Source: Maratus speciosus
Lineage: Eukaryota > Arthropoda > Arachnida > Araneae > Salticidae
DNA length: 64,000 nt
Assembly (NCBI GenBank): GCA_963932465.1
Contig: OZ010786.1
Location: 598,103,038-598,167,037 of the forward strand
Direction of reading: 5' to 3'
Below, piece after piece: positions 7,524 through 15,747 of the stretch (positions within the stretch are counted from its first letter, which is position 1; every line of letters begins with the position of its first letter). Position numbers and translations under genes: made by a program. The notes under the pieces were generated by a model that was not told where the DNA came from, did no database searches, and saw only the letters and a list, made by a program, of their open reading frames with translations.

Positions 7524-8113
7524 AAATCCGTATTAAAATATCAACAAATATTAAATTATAAACATGTTAAATTATCAAATAATCAAGTATTAAAATATAA
7601 TCATGCTAAAATATCAAAATTATCTATTTTTAAAATAATCGTATCTATATAATATAAATTTTCTTTAATTCTGTTAAACAAATTAGCTAATTTCCAGAGG
7701 CCTTTAAATTATTTTGTTACAGCATAATAATCTTCCTAGTTCGTTAATAAAACAAGTCCATACTTAAAATTATTCATGCAGAAATTACTTTTCTTTTATA
7801 TTTTCAGAAATTATTCAGTTTAAAAAAAGTAAATGAATGGCTCTGCTTTAAGTAACTTTTAGCATTTTAATTTTAAAAATTTCTATGATTTTATAAATAA
7901 AAAATAATATCTAGTTTTAATAATCATTAATATATATTTTTTTTATTATTCTGAATATCATTATCAAGTTCGAACGGTCGAAAAATATGTTTTTAAATAC
8001 TCCGTAAGAACAGTGTAACTTAATATATTTATCTTTTATCAGGAAGGCCAGCTGACCTCTAAACGGAGTTGAATTTGGAGCGCGCATCAACGAACGAACT
8101 CTCTTGACAAAAA
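7524..8113. other. Non-coding stretch downstream of integrase
   Basis: About 590 bp, very AT-rich, with no credible frame. Simple imperfect repeats follow the integrase stop ('taaattat' and 'aaatatcaa' variants to about 7620). I see no terminal repeat or RNA gene in it. Confidence 0.4.
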
Positions 8114-8224
8114 ATGTACTTAGAAGAAAGTGACGTATGCTATTACGTCTTCGGTAGAAAAAACGTTTCTCTATCTACTCTGAGTGAGGAAGTGAAATGC
8201 ATTGCAAGAAATAAGTTTAAATAA
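8114..8224 (+). CDS. Short 36-codon frame, unknown
   Basis: ATG 8114 to TAA 8222-8224 encodes 'MYLEESDVCYYVFGRKNVSL' and 16 more residues. Its stop abuts the next ATG (8225) in the same TAAATAAATG arrangement seen at real genes here, so it may be the remnant of a small gene. I do not recognise it. Confidence 0.2.
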   Translation: MYLEESDVCYYVFGRKNVSLSTLSEEVKCIARNKFK

Positions 8225-8662
8225 ATGAATTGCGACTTTTTTGAAAACGTTTTAATAGATGATTCGGATTCTGACTCAATGGAGTCTTTTGATAAAGAAA
8301 AAAAATGTCAAATACCCGAAAAATATCTCAAAATTTATGATCAAATGATTCGAAATTATATACGATTCGGATAATGATTGTTATTTTCCATATAAAAATA
8401 TAGATTTTTTTTATGCCAAAGACGCAAATCCAGAATTAGTCGCTTTAACGCATTGAAATGGAAATTTAAGTTAAATATTACATATGAAGCTGAAGAAATG
8501 TTTTATAAATTTTTAGATTTTGCGTACTATAAAAAGTCGATAAATTATTTGTATTTCATTAAAAAAATATTAGATTATTGTAAAATAGAAAATAATTTGA
8601 AAGTAAAATTTAATAAGAAAAACGAAGACATTTGGAATAGCTTTCTAAAAAATTTTTCTTAA
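8225..8662 (+). pseudogene. Broken small Polinton gene, unknown function
   Basis: A frame from ATG 8225 (context TAAATAAATG) runs 49 codons with an acidic segment 'IDDSDSDSMESFDKEKK' and stops at 8374. Further coding-like sequence continues in other frames: 'DSDNDCYFPYKNIDFFYAKD' up to about 8453, then 'KWKFKLNITYEAEEMFYKFL' to TAA 8660-8662. The most likely reading is one acidic-to-helical protein of about 145 residues with two frame breaks. No ATG begins the last segment. I do not recognise the family. Confidence 0.35.
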
Positions 8663-8665
8663 TAA

Positions 8666-8890
8666 ATGGAGCTGTCTAAAATTTGCAAGCATTGTCAGAT
8701 GACTAAACCTTTAGACCAATATTATACTCGATTTCGTTACGGCAAAACGGAACATTACGCTAATTGCAAAAGTTGTCATTTAGCTAATAAAAATAAAAAA
8801 ATTGATTGCGAATGTGGTAAAAAATACACTTTAGCTCATAAAAAAAGACATTTAAAAAGCAATTATCATATCAAACGAACGTCAAAATAA
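8666..8890 (+). CDS. Small zinc-finger protein of the Polinton
   Basis: A 74-codon frame with start context TAATAAATG, 3 bp after the preceding stop. Four CxxC/CxC-type pairs are visible: 'CKHC' (residues 7-10), 'CKSC' (34-37), 'CECGKKY' (48-54), and then His residues in 'HKKRHLKSNYHIK'. That gives a zinc ribbon followed by a C2H2-like finger, and the protein is strongly basic. Such short zinc proteins are frequent in Polintons and large DNA viruses and probably bind nucleic acid. The exact family is not identified. Confidence 0.5.
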   Translation: MELSKICKHCQMTKPLDQYYTRFRYGKTEHYANCKSCHLANKNKKIDCECGKKYTLAHKKRHLKSNYHIKRTSK

Positions 8891-8897
8891 GTTTAGG

Positions 8898-9121
8898 ATG
8901 TTGTGTTTTAAATTGAACGTATTTTTTAGTTGAAAGTATTATATTGAATGTTGCATTTTAGTTGAAAATATTATATTCAATGTTTTAAATTGAACGTATT
9001 TTTTTTAGTTGAAAGTATTATATTGAATGCTGCATTTTAGTTGAAAATATTATATTCAATGTTGTGTTTTAAATTGAAGGTATTTTTTTAGTTGAAAGTA
9101 TTATATTGAATGTTGCATTTT
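8898..9121. repeat. Minisatellite, about 2.7 copies of an 80-bp unit
   Basis: The unit contains 'ttaaattgaacgtattttttag', 'ttgaaagtattatattgaatg' and 'ttgaaaatattatattcaatg', and repeats with few differences from about 8898, 8981 and 9062. Each unit also holds an internal near-duplication of the 'TTGAAARTATTATATT' half. It lies between the zinc-finger gene and the polymerase block. Confidence 0.75.
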
Positions 9122-9202
9122 CAGAAATTATTCAATTGGACCTTGATAGTTTCAAAATTAGAATCGTGGGGAAAAAGTGTTTATAAAATTTCTTCTATAT
9201 AA

Positions 9203-9721
9203 ATGGAGGAAACTCTAAGATTGATATCTGTTTCAAAAATACATATTTCAAAATTAAGGCAGGTCGTAAAACTTTTAAATATAAATCAACCCCAACGATG
9301 TAAAAAAGATGACTTAATTAGATTGATACTGGGATATCTAAAAGAAACTGGGAAATATAAATACGTTTTAGTAGATTTATTAAAAATAGACGCAACAGAT
9401 TATTTAAATGAAATGAAGAAAAAATTTATCAAAAATCCTAAGAAAAGAAATAAGTTGAAAAAAATATTCGATTCTTTTGATTTAAAATTTAACAATAACA
9501 CAGCAGAATTTAATCCAAAAAATAACGAAGAAAAAAAGATAAAAACAGCGGTCAACCTTAAAAAATTATTTCCTGATTTGAATGAAAAATTGAAACAATT
9601 TATAAATGAACCGAAGAACCGTCCAAAACTTAAAAAACTCTTTGATTATTACGGCTTGAAATATAAAGATGAAAAATTGATTAAAAAGACAGAAAAAAAG
9701 TCAAATTGCAAACAAATTTAG
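9203..9721 (+). CDS. SAP-like protein or N-terminal part of the polymerase
   Basis: A 172-codon frame from ATG 9203 (context TCTATATAAATG). Residues about 13-46 ('KIHISKLRQVVKLLNINQPQ' through 'KKDDLIRLIL') look like a SAP-type helix-extension-helix DNA-binding motif. Two similar lysine-rich repeats follow ('KKKFIKNPKKRNKLKKIFDS' near 71 and 'KQFINEPKNRPKLKKLFDYY' near 137). The frame ends inside the start of the polymerase frame (16-bp overlap), which itself lacks an ATG. An A7 run at 9691-9697 lies where the two frames meet, so this may be the N-terminal extension of one polymerase gene. A separate DNA-binding protein is the alternative. Confidence 0.5.
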   Translation: MEETLRLISVSKIHISKLRQVVKLLNINQPQRCKKDDLIRLILGYLKETGKYKYVLVDLLKIDATDYLNEMKKKFIKNPKKRNKLKKIFDSFDLKFNNNTAEFNPKNNEEKKIKTAVNLKKLFPDLNEKLKQFINEPKNRPKLKKLFDYYGLKYKDEKLIKKTEKKSNCKQI

Positions 9722-10368
9722 ATAATCTGTTTAGGCCTGATTACGAAATTGTTGAGACAGGAAAAAAAAATATAAAAAAATTTAATACTTACATGTATGT
9801 TTATAAAATAAGACAAATAAACAAACTCACACCAGGCCAGTATTATAGTATCTTAAAAGATTTATTCAGAAGAGCAATTGGAAAAATTGAAGGAAAGGTC
9901 CAAATTGTTGTAGACAATCCCTCTTTGACGCAACCCTTTCACCCTAAAATGATGTCAACGAAAGAAGCCTATGACACCTATTTAGATGTTTTAACACATA
10001 AAATTGAATACAAAGAGCTGGATATTAAAGACTGTGAATTTCTTTTTACTGTCGTTGATTTGCCTAAAGGCGGTAAACGATCGAAATTACTGAACAATAA
10101 CGATATTGTCAATAAAAAAAGTATTCTTCAAATTAAAAATGACGATAATATCTGTTTGGCTAGATCAATCGTTACAGCCTTAGCTATTCAAAATCGTAAA
10201 ATTTTATGCGAAAAATTGAATCTAGAAAAACTTACAGATAATGACGTTAGATACATAAAAATGGGTAGAAAATTACAAAAAGATTTAGCGATAAAATTGC
10301 ATGAAATGTGTGATATTCCGTTAGAAATGTGTAATTTAGAGCATGTTAAACAATTCGAAATTTTTTAA
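9706..10368 (+). CDS. PolB: Protein-primed DNA polymerase B, N-terminal segment (frame 1)
   Basis: A 220-codon open frame with no ATG at its 5' end (first codons TTG CAA); it opens after a stop near 9680. The segment 'DDNICLARSIVTALAIQNRK' (about residues 146-165) is the conserved N-terminal motif of Polinton protein-primed family B polymerases, preceded by the beta-rich 'DCEFLFTVVDLP' region. The frame stops at 10366-10368 within a T6 run, and the homologous reading carries on in another frame from the same point. It belongs with the next feature as one gene. It probably carries the region that interacts with the priming protein end. Confidence 0.7.
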   Translation: MQTNLDNLFRPDYEIVETGKKNIKKFNTYMYVYKIRQINKLTPGQYYSILKDLFRRAIGKIEGKVQIVVDNPSLTQPFHPKMMSTKEAYDTYLDVLTHKIEYKELDIKDCEFLFTVVDLPKGGKRSKLLNNNDIVNKKSILQIKNDDNICLARSIVTALAIQNRKILCEKLNLEKLTDNDVRYIKMGRKLQKDLAIKLHEMCDIPLEMCNLEHVKQFEIF

Positions 10369-13298
10369 ATATTCAAATAACTATATTTTGCAGAGAAAAT
10401 TTTAACGAAAGAATATACAGCGGTGCCTATAAATATAATTGTGTTTACATTTTAAAAAATAGAAATCATTTTGATGTCATTACAACGGTTACAGGATTTT
10501 TAGGAAAAAACAATTATTGTGATTATTGTAAAGTCAGTTATAAAAGAAGTGATCAACATAAATGTTGTTTAAAATGCAATAGATGTTTTAGGAAAGAGAG
10601 TAATTGCGAAGGAGTTGATATTCAGTGTAATGATTGTTTTAGATCTTTTAAAGGAAAAAACTGCTTCGAAAATCATAAAAATGAAGCAGTCTGTCAAACA
10701 CTGTGGAAATGTTTAAAATGTAAGAGAAATATCAATAGAAGACAAAGAAAACCGAAAGATCATAAATGTGGAGAAAGACTATGTAAAAACTGCAGAGGAT
10801 GGGTTTTGGAAGATCATAAATGTTATATACGTAGGAAAGAATCTAAGGGAGGGACTTGTAAAAATATCTGTCCTAAAAATATAAAAGACAGAAAGAAATG
10901 GTGTGAGAAATGTCAAACGTCAGATTTTACAGAAAAATATATGTTTTTTGACGTTGAGACGAACCAAGAGACAGGAAATCACCAAGTCAATCTAGTTATA
11001 AATCATGATTTTAACGGAAAAGAAAAAATATTTAAGAATGAAAATGAATATTGTGAATGGTTATCCCAAGAGAAACATTGCGGTTATACAGTATTAGCGC
11101 GTTATGGAAAAGGATTCGATTTTCAATTTCTAGCTAAATACTGCTTTAAAAATAAAATTAAAGTGTTTACAATATATCAAGGAAATAAACTCATATATAT
11201 GCAAGCAACCGTATATAATATAAGGTTTATCGATTCTATAAATTTTACACTGATTCCGCTAAGAAAATTTCCTAAAACGTTTGGACTAACGGAATTGGCA
11301 AAAGGGTATTTTCCTCATTTGTTTAACACTAAGAAAAATCAAAATTATGTAGGAAAATATCCTGAAAAATACTATTATGGTTATGATACTATGACTTTAG
11401 ATCAAAGAAAAACTTTTGATAAATGGTATAAATCGGTAAAAAACGAAACATTTGATTTTCAAAAAGAAATTATAAAATATTGTAGGTCTGATGTTGATAT
11501 TTTAAGAAAAGGATGTTTAGAATTGCGAAGATTATTTCTAAACATTGCTAATATTGATCCTTTTAAATATGTCACTTTAGCTGGCGTTTGCATGGCTATA
11601 TACAGAGATAAATTTATTCCAGTGAATACAATAGCGATTGATGAGGAGTGTATTCCAAAGGATCAATTCAGCAAGAAATCGATCATTTGGCTAGACTATC
11701 TGTCTGAAAAACACAATATCAAAATACAGCATGCTTTAAATGGTGGTGAGAAAAAATTGAAATTAGGGGATAAAACTTATAAAGTAGATGGTTTTTATAA
11801 TAATACCGTTTATCAGTTTCAAGGATGTCATTGGCACGGTTGTCCTCGCTGTTTTACAGAATCCACCGTCAATCTTCAAAATCAGATATGTATGAAAGAT
11901 TTGTATGAAAGAACTCAAAAAATAAATAAAAAAATAAAAGATAAAGGATTTGAATTGATTGAAATATGGGAATGTGATTTTGATAATCACAAAGAAATTA
12001 AAAAATATATGAAAAATGAATGGAAAAGAGATTTTATAGAACCTTTAAATCCTGGAAACGCATTCACCGGAGGTAGGTGTGAACCTACCAAATTAATATA
12101 CGAAATGAAAGAAAATGAAAAGGGTAGATATATCGATGTTTGTTCACTTTATCCAACAGTGAATTACTTTGATTACTATCCTGTTGGTCATCCGGTAAAG
12201 ATTTATAATCAGGAAAAATATGATAAGAATTGGTATGGTTTGATACAATGTAAAGTACTTCCACCTAGAAAACTCTATCATCCTGTTTTACCTTATAAAG
12301 GAAAAAAATTAATATTTAGTTTGTGTAAATTATGTTCAAAACCTATAAAATGCGAAAAGAAACAATGTAAAAAATGTTATGATATGCGGAATAATGAATG
12401 TAATCATACGGATGAGGAGAGAAGTTTTACTGGTACGTGGACAACTACCGAAGTTGAACTGGCTATTGAAAAAGGTTATAAGATTTTAAATATCTATGAA
12501 GTTTGGCATTTTGAAAAAAAATCTAATACATTATTTAAGGATTATGTTAAAATGTTTTTGAAAATCAAATTAGAAACAGATGATAAATGGCCTGAAAATT
12601 TCAAAACTGAAAAAGAATATAAAAGGTGCGTAGAAAAGAAATTGGGTATAAGGTTAGGAGAAATCAAAGAAAACCCAGGAATGAGATTTATATCCAAAAT
12701 TTGTTTAAACTCTTTATGGGGAAAGTTCGGACAGAGAAAAAATATGAAACATACAGAGAATGTTACAGAATTGGCAGACTTTTATAGAATTATACTGAAC
12801 GACCGCCTTAAAGACTTGAATATGATATTTTTAAATGATGAGTGTGTGCAAATGGATTATAAGATGAAAGATGAATATGTCAAGAATAACTTTAATACGA
12901 ATAATTATATAGCGGCTTTTACAACCAGTTCGGCTAGAATAAGGTTATATGAAATGCTTGATAAATTAGGAGATAAAGTAATGTATTACGATACAGATAG
13001 TATTGTTTATATCGATGATGGCTCTAATAAAGTAAAAACAGGCTGTATGTTAGGCGAATGGACCGATGAATTAGGAGAAGATAAATATATGAAATCGTGG
13101 ATATCTGGAGCTAGTAAAGATTATGGTTATATTCTGAACGATGGTTCTGTAAAAGGAAAAGTAAAAGGATTTAAAATGAGTTATGAGAGCGAAACTAAGC
13201 TCAATTTTGACGAGAGAATGAAAACAATAACTGGGGAAATTGAGCATATAGATGTAGAAATAAATCAATTTCAGATACAAAAAGATAAAAATATTTAA
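10362..13298 (+). CDS. PolB: Protein-primed DNA polymerase B, zinc, exonuclease and polymerase domains (frame 2)
   Basis: The frame continues from 10362. It begins with a cysteine-rich zinc region (10520-10915, many CxxC pairs). The exonuclease follows: Exo I 'FFDVETNQ' (Asp codon at 10950), Exo II-like 'LARYGKGFDFQFL' (11094-11132) and Exo III 'YCRSDVDIL' (about 11478). A nuclease-like insert is at about 11790-11980 ('VYQFQGCHWHGCPRCF'). The palm has motif A 'DVCSLYP' (12135), motif B 'KICLNSLWGKFG' (12696) and motif C 'YYDTDSIVYI' (12984). This is the replicative enzyme. Exo II normally reads H-N-x-K-G-[YF]-D; here the His-Asn pair is Arg-Tyr, so proofreading may be impaired. The frame stops early at 13296-13298. 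Confidence 0.88.
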   Translation, partial: FLNIQITIFCRENFNERIYSGAYKYNCVYILKNRNHFDVITTVTGFLGKNNYCDYCKVSYKRSDQHKCCLKCNRCFRKESNCEGVDIQCNDCFRSFKGKNCFENHKNEAVCQTLWKCLKCKRNINRRQRKPKDHKCGERLCKNCRGWVLEDHKCYIRRKESKGGTCKNICPKNIKDRKKWCEKCQTSDFTEKYMFFDVETNQETGNHQVNLVINHDFNGKEKIFKNENEYCEWLSQEKHCGYTVLARYGKGFDFQFLAKYCFKNKIKVFTIYQGNKLIYMQATVYNIRFIDSINFTLIPLRKFPKTFGLTELAKGYFPHLFNTKKNQNYVGKYPEKYYYGYDTMTLDQRKTFDKWYKSVKNETFDFQKEIIKYCRSDVDILRKGCLELRRLFLNIANIDPFKYVTLAGVCMAIYRDKFIPVNTIAIDEECIPKDQFSKKSIIWLDYLSEKHNIKIQHALNGGEKKLKLGDKTYKVDGFYNNTVYQFQGCHWHGCPRCFTESTVNLQNQICMKDLYERTQKINKKIKDKGFELIEIWECDFDNHKEIKKYMKNEWKRDFIEPLNPGNAFTGGRCEPTKLIYEMKENEKGRYIDVCSLYPTVNYFDYYPVGHPVKIYNQEKYDKNWYGLIQCKVLPPRKLYHPVLPYKGKKLIFSLCKLCSKPIKCEKKQCKKCYDMRNNECNHTDEERSFTGTWTTTEVELAIEKGYKILNIYEVWHFEKKSNTLFKDYVKMFLKIKLETDDKWPENFKTEKEYKRCVEKKLGIRLGEIKENPGMRFISKICLNSLWGKFGQRKNMKHTENVTELADFYRIILNDRLKDLNMIFLNDECVQMDYKMKDEYVKNNFNTNNYIAAFTTSSARIRLYEMLDKLGDKVMYYDTDSIVYIDDGSNKVKTGCMLGEWTDELGEDKYMKSWISGASKDYGYILNDGSVKGKVKGFKMSYESETKLNFDERMKTITGEIEHIDVEINQFQIQKDKNI

Positions 13299-13315
13299 GT
13301 GAATAAAATGAATAA

Positions 13316-13387
13316 AAGATATATGTTTGGATATGATAAAAGAAGAATTTTAGATAACTTTGATACTGTACCATTTGGATTTTAAGC
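13316..13387 (+). pseudogene. Detached C-terminal tail of DNA polymerase B
   Basis: In a third frame, codons before TAA 13385-13387 read 'MFGYDKRRILDNFDTVPFGF', which matches the usual end of Polinton polymerases (Y-D-K-R-x(n)-T-x-P-[YF]-G-[YF]). It is separated from the main frame by the stop at 13296 and a frame change before 13316. The polymerase therefore lacks its proper C-terminus unless the reading is corrected. Confidence 0.6.
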
Positions 13388-13423
13388 CGAATATTTAATT
13401 TATAAAAAAATGTTTTCTAATAA

Positions 13424-13873
13424 ATGGACGATGTCACTCTTATCATAAATGTTCAAGGTTTTATACTTCCTTTTAAATCTATAGCGAGGGAAATAAGCTG
13501 GGTTCATTTAAAAGAAGGAATAGGTGAAACGATTTCTGTATTTACACCTAACTACGAATTAGGTGATCAAGACCATGGAATAGTTCGTAGATGTACTAAC
13601 GATATCCATGGTTTAAGATTTAAAAGATATTCAGATAATACAGGCTTATGGATTAGTAGCGACAATGTAAAAGATTATCTCTTACAACTGCATCAGATAT
13701 ACGGAGGGACATTTGCTTTTAAAGGAGGAGTTTTTCCGAAAAGTACCTTTGAAGAATGGGGAATTCCTATAAAAATATTAGAAGTACCGAGATGCGTTCG
13801 AATCCTAGGACAGGGTTGTTCTATGTACAGATGTCTGTACTATAAAAATTTTCTTTCAAAAATTGTTTCTTAA
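13424..13873 (+). CDS. Conserved Polinton protein, 'VQGF' type, unknown function
   Basis: An intact 149-codon frame from ATG 13424 (context TCTAATAAATG). The opening 'LIINVQGFILP', central 'NDIHGLRF', 'TFAFKGGVFPKSTFEEWG' and the late 'ILEVPRCVRIL' follow the order of a small domain family common in arthropod genomes and Polintons, which usually begins V-x-D-V-Q-G-F. There the first Asp and a later K-G-x-E-K-x-x-W-L could be nuclease residues. In this copy the Asp is Asn and the Glu-Lys is altered, so any nuclease activity is doubtful. The family link is from memory of pattern only. Confidence 0.4.
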   Translation: MDDVTLIINVQGFILPFKSIAREISWVHLKEGIGETISVFTPNYELGDQDHGIVRRCTNDIHGLRFKRYSDNTGLWISSDNVKDYLLQLHQIYGGTFAFKGGVFPKSTFEEWGIPIKILEVPRCVRILGQGCSMYRCLYYKNFLSKIVS

Positions 13874-13876
13874 TAA

Positions 13877-14164
13877 ATGGAAGAATTCAACAGTCTCAGA
13901 TCGTTCCCTGTAACTCATAAGCTAAAAGATTTAGAGACAGGGAAATACAAACTGATTTCGTTGAAGAAAATTCAAACAAAATTTGGAAATACCACTATTG
14001 CAAGATTGGAAGTTAAGGGTGTAGAAAAAGATTATTTTCTTAAAAAGAGTCATGGAAAAATTTCTGAAGCAGCAATAACAAAACTGAATGAAGGTGGTTA
14101 TATCTTTCATTTTAAAGGAAAAAATAATGACGGCTTTTATGATTATGAATTAGAAAAAGCTTAA
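13877..14164 (+). CDS. Small conserved Polinton protein, possible OB-fold
   Basis: A 95-codon frame, 3 bp after the previous stop, start context TTAATAAATG. It reads 'LKDLETGKYKLISLKKIQTK' with 'FGNTTIARLEVKG' next and ends in 'YIFHFKGKNNDGFYDYEL'. The order L-x-x-L-x-x-G-K-Y-x-[IV] ... K-x-G ... F-L-x-x-[RS], then a glycine and a terminal aromatic beta strand, is that of a short all-beta protein found repeatedly beside polymerase in arthropod Polintons. An OB-fold, single-strand-binding role is plausible but unproven. Confidence 0.42.
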   Translation: MEEFNSLRSFPVTHKLKDLETGKYKLISLKKIQTKFGNTTIARLEVKGVEKDYFLKKSHGKISEAAITKLNEGGYIFHFKGKNNDGFYDYELEKA

Positions 14165-14198
14165 TCCTACAATTTGTTTTAAATCTTACAATAATCGA

Positions 14199-14441
14199 AT
14201 GGACCTTTTATCGAACTACCAAACTACCAGAATAATATTTACTGAAATTCAAAATATATCTGTTTTTAAGTACAAAATTCTTTCCGTTCAACTTGGTGAA
14301 TTAAATAAAAAAATTGGCTATTATTATGAAGAAGAAGAACCTCATAGAGAAAGATTAATAGATCAAGTTTTGGAATTAAAAAATATTTTAATACGATTTA
14401 TTAATGAATTGCGACTGCTTTTAAATAAAGACGAAAAATAA
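14199..14441 (+). CDS. 80-codon helical protein, unknown
   Basis: ATG 14199 to TAA 14439-14441. The sequence is predicted almost wholly helical ('VLELKNILIRFINELRLLLN' near the end), with an acidic patch 'YYEEEEPHRERL'. It lacks the TAAATG start context seen at its neighbours, which weakens the call. I do not recognise it. Confidence 0.3.
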   Translation: MDLLSNYQTTRIIFTEIQNISVFKYKILSVQLGELNKKIGYYYEEEEPHRERLIDQVLELKNILIRFINELRLLLNKDEK

Positions 14442-14469
14442 AAGTGTTTATAAAAATGCTTCTATATAA

Positions 14470-14898
14470 ATGGGGTCGGCTCAAAGATTAGACGATATTA
14501 TAATTCATAAATATAAAGATTTATTTATCAATTTATCCCATCATAAAACATTTCATACATTTATTTCATTATATATGAATAAAATTGATCTTCATTTAAG
14601 TAAAAATATTATGAAATTGCCCATTGAATTTATAAGAAAATTTAAGGATAAACTTAATTGGAATTGTATATCACAGAATGAAAAATTATCAGAAAATTTT
14701 ATTAGAGAATTTCAAAATAAAGTTGAGTGGCGGTGTATATCATTTCATCAGACATTATCCGAAGATTTTATTAGAGAATTTCAAAATAAAGTTGACTGGG
14801 AAGGGATCTCCTATCATCAGGTCTTATCCGAAGATTTTTTAAAAGAATTTAATGATAAAGTTGACTGGGAATGGATATCATATATCAACGGTTTTTAA
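14470..14898 (+). CDS. Protein of 23-residue 'LSEDFIREF' repeats, as in giant viruses
   Basis: A 142-codon frame with start context TCTATATAAATG. From residue 50 it consists of four 23-residue repeats: 'LPIEFIRKFKDKLNWNCISQ', 'LSENFIREFQNKVEWRCISF', 'LSEDFIREFQNKVDWEGISY' and 'LSEDFLKEFNDKVDWEWISY', each with two or three linking residues. The same repeat (L-S-E-x-F-I-x-x-F-x-x-K-V-x-W-x-x-I-S) is abundant in Marseillevirus/Mimivirus-type proteins, where it often adjoins F-box-like regions. Here it stands alone after a helical N-terminus. A protein-binding or host-interaction role is inference. The DNA repeats are also near-identical, so the array expanded recently. Confidence 0.55.
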   Translation: MGSAQRLDDIIIHKYKDLFINLSHHKTFHTFISLYMNKIDLHLSKNIMKLPIEFIRKFKDKLNWNCISQNEKLSENFIREFQNKVEWRCISFHQTLSEDFIREFQNKVDWEGISYHQVLSEDFLKEFNDKVDWEWISYINGF

Positions 14899-14964
14899 TT
14901 AACATTTCAATTTTAAGCCGAAGGATTATATCCTTTATTTGACGTCCAATTTTTTTCTAAATAA

Positions 14965-15414
14965 ATGTTACAATATTTTGTCATAAGTACTTTACTCTTT
15001 AATTGTCTTTCGCCTACCTTTCATTATTTTAAATTTGACCCCGTTATTACAAATCATAGCATCGATAACTCTAATAATTATACTATATTTAATAGTTTCA
15101 ATGATACAATTAAATTAACTTTCACAGCTAAAATATACAAAATGGATCAAGCCTCTAAATTTTCTCAACCTGGTGTTTATTTTTGGATAGAAAGTAAATG
15201 TGATGACAATTGGAATTTAATACCCGAAACTAAAGAATGGTTCGATATTTATATTCCAGGAGATAATAACTTATACTATTCTATAGCTTTTAATGCAACT
15301 AAAGATTTTAGGATTGGTTATAATGCCGATAACTTATTATACAACGCAGCTCTTTGCTTTTCTTATTCCTATCAATATTATCCTAGAGGAAGGATGTTTA
15401 TTAGCATTTCGTAG
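14965..15414 (+). CDS. Secreted or virion-surface protein of the Polinton, unknown
   Basis: A 149-codon frame with start context TCTAAATAAATG. The first 19 residues ('MLQYFVISTLLFNCLSPTF') look like a signal peptide. The mature part is beta-rich, with several N-glycosylation sequons (for example NYT near 38, NDT near 46 and NAT near 114) and two cysteines. The last visible gene of the element, it has no recognisable family. The sequons fit a product that passes through the host secretory route. Confidence 0.4.
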   Translation: MLQYFVISTLLFNCLSPTFHYFKFDPVITNHSIDNSNNYTIFNSFNDTIKLTFTAKIYKMDQASKFSQPGVYFWIESKCDDNWNLIPETKEWFDIYIPGDNNLYYSIAFNATKDFRIGYNADNLLYNAALCFSYSYQYYPRGRMFISIS

Positions 15415-15616
15415 ACTATTAAGAAAGTGCGTCAATCTATAATCAGACTAAATTTTTTCATCACTATAATAATTAAATATTTACATTTAAAAATCATGAT
15501 TATTTTATCTAAATTGATTACGTTATTATTTATAATCAGGTTTTTTTTATTGTTTATTCTATAACCTTTTCTTAAAACTTCTTCTTTACATAATTTAGTA
15601 GAAAAAATAAAAATAT

Positions 15617-15747
15617 CCACACAATGCAATTTTTATCATCATTTGCTCGATAAATCGTTATAAAATCGTTACAGCACCGATATTTTAACAGTCAAATTTT
15701 TTGAGCAAAATCTTACAAAAATCGTTAAATATTTGCATTGTGTGGAA
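15617..15747. mobile_element. Palindromic MITE-like element
   Basis: Ends TCCACACAATGCAA (15617-15630) and its complement (15734-15747) enclose about 100 bp that also pair imperfectly ('tttgctcgataaatcgtta' against 'atcgttaaat' and 'gagcaaaa' segments). It lies just past the last Polinton gene. It could be a solo MITE or part of the element's terminal region. Confidence 0.5.

Noticed and set aside
10360..10368. Programmed -1 ribosomal frameshift in the polymerase gene
   Set aside because: The frame offset and T-run fit slippage, but the zero-frame codons do not form a canonical X-XXY-YYZ heptamer, and two further breaks in the same gene make mutation more likely.
15432..15629. 65-codon minus-strand frame after the last Polinton gene
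   Set aside because: Lys/Ile/Asn-rich product typical of random AT-rich DNA, overlapping the palindromic MITE, with no start motif like its neighbours.
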